Source: Deltaproteobacteria bacterium (GTDB taxonomy: Bacteria > Desulfobacterota > DSM-4660 > Desulfatiglandales > Desulfatiglandaceae). Taken from it: a stretch of DNA of 9,296 nt. Made by a program: the position numbers and the translations under genes. Every line of letters starts with the position of its first letter. The first letter of the stretch is position 1. The notes below the pieces were generated by a model. The model worked only from the letters and a program-made list of their open reading frames with translations. It did not search any database and was not told where the DNA came from. Shown in pieces: positions 5,424-9,296 of this stretch. Location: contig DUZB01000010.1 in NCBI GenBank assembly GCA_013349725.1, positions 14,278 through 23,573 of the forward strand. The letters run 5' to 3'.

Positions 5424-7061
5424 TTACTTTTCCGCTCTTCGTCCTTCTTCGCTCCGTATCTCTCTTCGCAGGAGTTTCCCCACCTTGGATTTGGGGAGCA
5501 TGTCCCGAAACTCGATATACTGGGGCACTTTATAGCCGGCAAGCCGACCCCTGCACCACTTTATGAGGTCGTAGCCGGTGATTCCCTTGACGTCCTCTTT
5601 CAGGACCACAAAGGCCTTGATTCGCTCTCCCACCTTGGGATCCGGGATCCCCACGGCACAAGCGCCGACAACCGCGGGATGTTCCTGGAGTGCCGACTCG
5701 ATTTCCGAGGAGGAAACCCTGTAGCCTTTATGTTTTATGGTATCCACGGTTCGATCCACGAAATAGAGATACCCATCCTTATCCATGGATACGATATCGG
5801 CGGTGCGATACCACAGGGCCCCATCTATCTCAATGAAAGAAGCAGCCGTTTCCTCCGGCTTGTTCCAGTATTGGGTCACCATCTTTTCCGAGTGGACGAG
5901 AATTTCTCCCGGCTGGCCTTCAGGGACCGGCTCAAGAGTATCGGGGGCAAGCAGTTTTATCTGTTTGCTGGCAAGGACTTTTCCCATGCTTGTGGGCGGG
6001 TTTTCCTGGTCGGTAGGGCACATGGAGACTCCGCCGCAGGTCTCGGTGGCTCCGTATCCCTGGTAAATGGGGTTCTGGAATTTTCTGCGCCAGCGTTGGT
6101 TGATTTCCAGCGGAAGGACATCTCCGCCGTTAAAACAGTATTTCAGGGAACCGAGATCGTAAAAGTCGAGGCGGTCGTGTTCCAGCATCATCCTGTACAG
6201 GGTGGGTACGCCGATCAGGGTCCTGGCCTTGAACCGCTGTGTGGAATCAAATATGGCGTCAAGGTTTACTTTGGGCATCAGGATAATCGCCCCACCCACT
6301 AAAAGGGTGCTCAGGGCGCAGGTCTGGCCGAGAATGTGAAAGAGGGGCGCGGAACCGAGGACCACATTTTCCGCCGGCGAAAAAAGGTGCTTGGGAACCA
6401 TGACCTGCTCCATGGCGGATTCCAGATAAAGGCCATGGGAAATGGGGACTCCCTTGGGGTCCTTGGTGGTTCCCCCGGTATAAATCAGCTCCATGACGTC
6501 GCTTCCCCCCTGTGTTGCGGGAGGGAGTGGTTCTCCCTTGGCCTTTGTCATCTTGCTGAAAGAAAGCGTATTTGCGTCCCTTTCCGTTTTCCCTTTGGGG
6601 ACCCGGTCAAATGCCCAACCAAATGCCGTTTTCCACCATGGGAGAAGGTCCGTCAGTTTGACGACAACTACCTTCTCAATGCTCGTATCGGGAATGGCCT
6701 GTTTGACATATCCGTAGTTGGTATCCGAACAGACAATGCTTCCGGCGCCGCTGTCATTGCCGATGTAACGCAGGTCGTGGGCGGTGTATATGGGCGTGAT
6801 CGGAACGGCTACGGCGCCTGCCCTCTGTATACCCAGCCAGGCAATCACCCAGTGTACGCTGTTGGGGATGTACAGGATGACTTTTTCACCCTCCGCCACG
6901 CCCTGCTTTCTCAAAGAGGCAGCGAAATTTTCCGTGAATTCGAGGATGTCTCCATAGCTGAAGCAGGTCCCAAGATAGATGATTGCGGTCTTGTTCCGGA
7001 ACTTTTCCGCAGCCGAGGCAAACGCTTGAGAGACATTGTCGGGTTGGTTTTCTGTGTCCAT
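5424..7061 (-). CDS. AMP-forming acyl-CoA synthetase (long-chain fatty-acid/aromatic-acid CoA ligase type)
   Basis: This 545-residue enzyme of the ANL superfamily activates a carboxylic acid with ATP and CoA through an acyl-adenylate. Motifs in order are the P-loop YTGGTTKDPKGV (194-205), APLFHILGQ (238-246), YQGYGATE (333-340), PGEILV (384-389), YRTADI (418-423), the hinge region DRTVDTIKHKGYRVS (436-450) and PKSKVGKLLRR (523-533), where Lys529 is the likely C-terminal catalytic lysine. Two positions are unusual: the P-loop has Lys where SGTTGxPK is normal, and the A7 motif reads TAD instead of TGD. Asp422 is kept, so activity is likely. The ATG follows the LivF-type stop by 4 bases, so it is co-transcribed with the transporter. 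This suggests that the imported compound, or a product of it, is its substrate. Chain length or aromaticity cannot be decided here. Confidence 0.92.
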   Translation of the reverse strand: MDTENQPDNVSQAFASAAEKFRNKTAIIYLGTCFSYGDILEFTENFAASLRKQGVAEGEKVILYIPNSVHWVIAWLGIQRAGAVAVPITPIYTAHDLRYIGNDSGAGSIVCSDTNYGYVKQAIPDTSIEKVVVVKLTDLLPWWKTAFGWAFDRVPKGKTERDANTLSFSKMTKAKGEPLPPATQGGSDVMELIYTGGTTKDPKGVPISHGLYLESAMEQVMVPKHLFSPAENVVLGSAPLFHILGQTCALSTLLVGGAIILMPKVNLDAIFDSTQRFKARTLIGVPTLYRMMLEHDRLDFYDLGSLKYCFNGGDVLPLEINQRWRRKFQNPIYQGYGATETCGGVSMCPTDQENPPTSMGKVLASKQIKLLAPDTLEPVPEGQPGEILVHSEKMVTQYWNKPEETAASFIEIDGALWYRTADIVSMDKDGYLYFVDRTVDTIKHKGYRVSSSEIESALQEHPAVVGACAVGIPDPKVGERIKAFVVLKEDVKGITGYDLIKWCRGRLAGYKVPQYIEFRDMLPKSKVGKLLRREIRSEEGRRAEK

Positions 7062-7065
7062 AAAA

Positions 7066-7818
7066 TTAAATTCCGAAATAGGCTGACTTTACTTCCGGGT
7101 TATCCATCAGTTCCTTCCCTGTTCCCGTCAGAGTCAGCATGCCGTTTTCGATAATATAGCCGAAATCAATCATCGGTAGAACCGGCCTTGCGAACTGCTC
7201 GCTGATGAGCACGGTGATTTGTGATTCACTTCCCAGGACTTTAATGGCGTTCACCAGCAGGGTCTGCATCATGGGGCTGAGTCCCAGAAGGGGTTCATCC
7301 AGGAGCAGGAGTTCCGGGCGGGCTACGAGGGCCATGCCTACAGCTAACATCTGCTGTTCTCCCCCGCTCATGAAACCCGCCTTTCTGCGCTTCAGGTGGA
7401 CCAGTGCCGGAAACAGGTTGAAAACAAACTGAAGCATTTCCTGTGTGCTTTGTCTTTTTTGCAGATATCCCGCAATTTTGAGGTTTTCAAGCACATTGCT
7501 TTCAGGAAAGATAGGGTGCCTCTCCCGGCAGAGTACGATGCCCTTCTTTACCCTGTTGCTCGGGCTGGTTTCCGTGATGTCTTCTCCCTTGTAGGATATC
7601 TGCCCATACACGGTAATTCGCTCTCCGCCTTTTCTTTTTTCCTTGATCCGCATGTCTATGATCAGGCCTGAAAGGGCATTCATCAGGGTGGTCTTCCCGG
7701 CACTGTTGGAGCCGATAATCCCGATGACCTGTTTTTCCTCGACCTCCATGCTGAAGTCATTAAGAGCCACGGCGTTTTCAAAAAAGATCATTAAATTTTT
7801 GACTTCAAGCATGGACAT
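7066..7818 (-). CDS. livF: Branched-chain-type ABC transporter ATPase, LivF-like
   Basis: The 250-residue protein has Walker A GSNSAGKT (36-43), signature MSGGEQQML (150-158), Walker B LLLLDEP (170-176) followed by LLGLSP, and ISEQ (205-208) at the switch position, where LivF proteins normally have VEQN rather than a His. Its end, PEVKSAYFGI, is typical of the HAAT (hydrophobic amino acid transporter) ATPases. Differences from usual LivF are Ser39 in Walker A where Gly is common, an extra basic stretch at about 53-69 (DMRIKEKRKGGER), and CRERHPIFP in place of the usual PEGRxxFP after the Q-loop. It pairs with the LivG-like ATPase encoded just upstream, whose stop is 10 bases away. Met3 (7812) is an alternative start. 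The substrate may be an amino acid or, given the adjacent ligase, an organic acid. Confidence 0.9.
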   Translation of the reverse strand: MSMLEVKNLMIFFENAVALNDFSMEVEEKQVIGIIGSNSAGKTTLMNALSGLIIDMRIKEKRKGGERITVYGQISYKGEDITETSPSNRVKKGIVLCRERHPIFPESNVLENLKIAGYLQKRQSTQEMLQFVFNLFPALVHLKRRKAGFMSGGEQQMLAVGMALVARPELLLLDEPLLGLSPMMQTLLVNAIKVLGSESQITVLISEQFARPVLPMIDFGYIIENGMLTLTGTGKELMDNPEVKSAYFGI

Positions 7819-7828
7819 GGCTTTTCAT

Positions 7829-8584
7829 CTACACCTCACTGCCCAGGTAGGCCTCTTTTACCGAAGGATCTTCCATCACTTCCGTGGACGGGCCTTCCGC
7901 GATCTTCCGGCCGTAGTTCAGGACCATGATCCTGTCTGCAATCCTGAAGAGTTCTTTCAACCTGTGTTCGATCATGATAATGGTCTTCCCCTGGGCACGC
8001 AATTTTTCAATGATGGGAACGATGCCCGCTACCTCGGCCAGGCTGAGGCCGGAGAAAAGTTCATCCAGAATAATCAGGTCCGGTCTCAGGGCAATGCTTT
8101 TTGCAAGTTCCAGCCGCTTGAGATACCCCTGTGGCAATGCGCTTGCCGCTTTGTAGGATACATGGGCATCCCGCTCAAACCCCACTTCTTCCAGCAGATC
8201 CAGCGCAACGGCGTCCCTTGCCCCATACTTGCCTCCCGCCAGTTTCTTTACCCTGGGTGAATAAAGGGGAACGATCAGGTTCTTATAGGCGGGAAGTTGA
8301 TAAAAAGGCTTGACCATCTGGAAGGTCCTGGAGATTCCGAGATCCACTATTTTGTATGGGGGTTTGCCTGTAATATCCGTTCCCCTGAAAACAATGTTTC
8401 CGGATACGGGTTTTACAAACCCGGTAATGAGATTGACAAGGGTTGTTTTCCCGGACCCGTTCGGGCCGATGACGCCCAGGAGCTCTCCCTCTTTGAGGTC
8501 GAAGCTGATCCCGGTAACCGCCATGACTCCCCCGAAGGTTTTCGTGAGGTCCGATACTTTGAGCAGGGTAGATCCGGATTTCAT
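7829..8584 (-). CDS. livG: Branched-chain-type ABC transporter ATPase, LivG-like
   Basis: Numbered from the ATG at 8584, the protein has 251 residues with Walker A GPNGSGKT (40-47), SRTFQ with the Q-loop Gln89, a signature region ALPQGYLKRLELAKSIA (149-165), Walker B LIILDEL (170-176) and switch His207 in IEHRLKEL. The SRTFQMVKPF segment and the end VKEAYLGSEV are typical of LivG. The signature reads LPQG instead of LSYG/LSGG, and DEL replaces DEP after the catalytic Glu175, so ATP hydrolysis could be tuned differently. The start at 8584 overlaps the permease stop in an ATGA and has GGTGGAAG in front; an in-frame GTG at 8599 is possible but poorly placed. It works with the LivF-like ATPase to drive the LivM/LivH membrane pair. 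Confidence 0.9.
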   Translation of the reverse strand: MKSGSTLLKVSDLTKTFGGVMAVTGISFDLKEGELLGVIGPNGSGKTTLVNLITGFVKPVSGNIVFRGTDITGKPPYKIVDLGISRTFQMVKPFYQLPAYKNLIVPLYSPRVKKLAGGKYGARDAVALDLLEEVGFERDAHVSYKAASALPQGYLKRLELAKSIALRPDLIILDELFSGLSLAEVAGIVPIIEKLRAQGKTIIMIEHRLKELFRIADRIMVLNYGRKIAEGPSTEVMEDPSVKEAYLGSEV

Positions 8585-9296
8585 TCGACTTCCACCCACC
8601 TTTCCAGCTGGTGATACTTTCGCTGTACGTAGGAGAAGATCCCCTCGGGAACGCCCACCACGAAAATGACCAGAAAAAGGCCATAAAATACAATTCTGAG
8701 GGCGCCTAAAGCACGAAGCATTTCGGACAGGGGCACCAGGATGAATGCTCCAAGCATGGGTCCCGCAAAAGTTCCCGTGCCACCCACCACGGCCGCGGCG
8801 ACGGGCATGATGGAGTAATCAAGGGCAAACCCCGGCATACCCGCAAACATGTCCAGGTGGGTCACAAAGGCGCCGGCAAAACAGCCGACGGATGCGCCCA
8901 TGAAAAGGACCTGGGCTTTGTACCAGTAAATATTTAGCCCCGCATTCATCACGGACCGGTCATTGTCGTTGATGGCTTTGATAACCAGGCCGTAATCGGA
9001 GGCCATGATTCTTCGAAAGCCGAACAGGGCGCACAAAAGAGCAATCTCTATGACATAGAGAGCCGTCATCTGATTGGGAAATGGGGTGAGGCCCGTAAGT
9101 CCTTCCGTTCCGCCGAATATTCTGGTCGCTTCCACCAGCCTGCCAAACATGAGGGGAAGAACCAGTGTCACCATGGCGAAATAGATTCCTCGCAACCTGA
9201 GGACAGGCAGGAGGATGAGCATGCACAGTGCCCCGCCCACCAGGGTGGCGATGGGGATGGTAAACAATGGACTCACGCCCCAGTAATAATTCAGGA
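8581..9296 (-). CDS. livM: Branched-chain-type ABC transporter permease, LivM-like (5' end outside window)
   Basis: The frame is open from the window edge to the TGA at 8583-8581, showing 237 residues. Upstream of the apparent GTG at 9276 the frame continues as LNYYWG, so that GTG is internal and the N-terminus is missing (LivM proteins are usually about 300 residues or more). Family marks are the RLRGIYFAMVTL segment, ASDYGLVIKAINDNDRS (the 'SRxGRAxxAIRENExA' coupling loop that contacts the ATPases), a long hydrophobic segment VLFMGASVGCFAGAF, and AVVGGTGTFAGPMLGAF, the family GGxGTxxGPxxGA motif. About six membrane spans are visible. It forms the inner-membrane channel with LivH, which probably lies beyond 9296 together with the binding protein. 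The ATGA overlap shows translational coupling to the LivG-like gene. Confidence 0.92.
   Translation of the reverse strand, partial: LNYYWGVSPLFTIPIATLVGGALCMLILLPVLRLRGIYFAMVTLVLPLMFGRLVEATRIFGGTEGLTGLTPFPNQMTALYVIEIALLCALFGFRRIMASDYGLVIKAINDNDRSVMNAGLNIYWYKAQVLFMGASVGCFAGAFVTHLDMFAGMPGFALDYSIMPVAAAVVGGTGTFAGPMLGAFILVPLSEMLRALGALRIVFYGLFLVIFVVGVPEGIFSYVQRKYHQLERWVEVE

Noticed and set aside
5330..5542. 71-codon N-terminal extension of the EamA frame
   Set aside because: It runs through the CGCAAAG-type repeat and into the ligase gene in another frame; the normal EamA start and length are met from 5329.
5679..6302. 207-codon rightward open frame inside the ligase gene
   Set aside because: It is fully antisense to a gene with all ANL motifs, its translation has no recognisable motif, and it has no independent support.
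6336..7154. 272-codon rightward open frame opposite the ligase and LivF genes
   Set aside because: It is antisense to two confidently identified genes and crosses their boundary; the protein resembles no family and is explained by codon bias on the other strand.

Overview
The window looks like chromosomal DNA of a Desulfobacterota (former Deltaproteobacteria) bacterium, possibly an anaerobic fatty- or aromatic-acid degrader of the Syntrophia/Desulfobacteria type. This is inferred from gene content and protein style only: a branched-chain-type ABC transporter next to an acyl-CoA ligase, a zinc/manganese-type ABC cassette, and a small lipoprotein of a kind I associate with this group. There is no rRNA, tRNA or marker gene to fix the taxonomy. 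Base composition looks near 50% GC and fairly even, and I see no insertion sequence, phage gene, integrase, CRISPR array or RNA gene.

Layout. Bases 1-411 read rightward: the 3' end of an unidentified gene (1-159), then a small 74-residue lipoprotein gene (187-411). Everything from 451 to 9296 reads leftward. The two directions converge at 411/451, where a stem-loop (431-461) lies.

The first leftward block, in transcription order, runs 4260 -> 451. It begins at a good sigma70-like promoter (4339-4311) and contains an acidic protein of unknown function, a metal ABC ATPase, its ABC-3 family membrane permease, a small unknown protein, a SpoU/TrmH-type RNA methyltransferase and a degenerate response-regulator receiver protein. 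The first five genes are separated by 5, 1, 4 and -4 bases, which indicates one translationally coupled operon. The last gene follows after 42 bases with its own ribosome binding site. The ATPase and permease form two of the three parts of a zinc/manganese-type importer; the binding protein is not here.

The second leftward block, in transcription order, runs from beyond 9296 to 4451: a LivM-type permease (5' end cut off by the window), LivG- and LivF-type ATPases, an AMP-forming acyl-CoA ligase, and an EamA/DMT-family transporter. The first four are tightly packed. The EamA gene follows after 94 bases that contain a period-8 CGCAAAG-type repeat with an inverted arm. LivH and the binding protein probably lie beyond 9296. 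Together the genes suggest uptake of a carboxylic acid or amino acid and its activation to a CoA thioester.

I found no clear new biological system. The most notable points are the promoter that fixes the start of the acidic protein, altered nucleotide-binding motifs in the LivG, LivF and ligase proteins, a receiver domain without its phospho-acceptor Asp, an A6G8 run with a frameshift-type heptamer in the methyltransferase gene, and two conserved-looking small proteins of unknown role.
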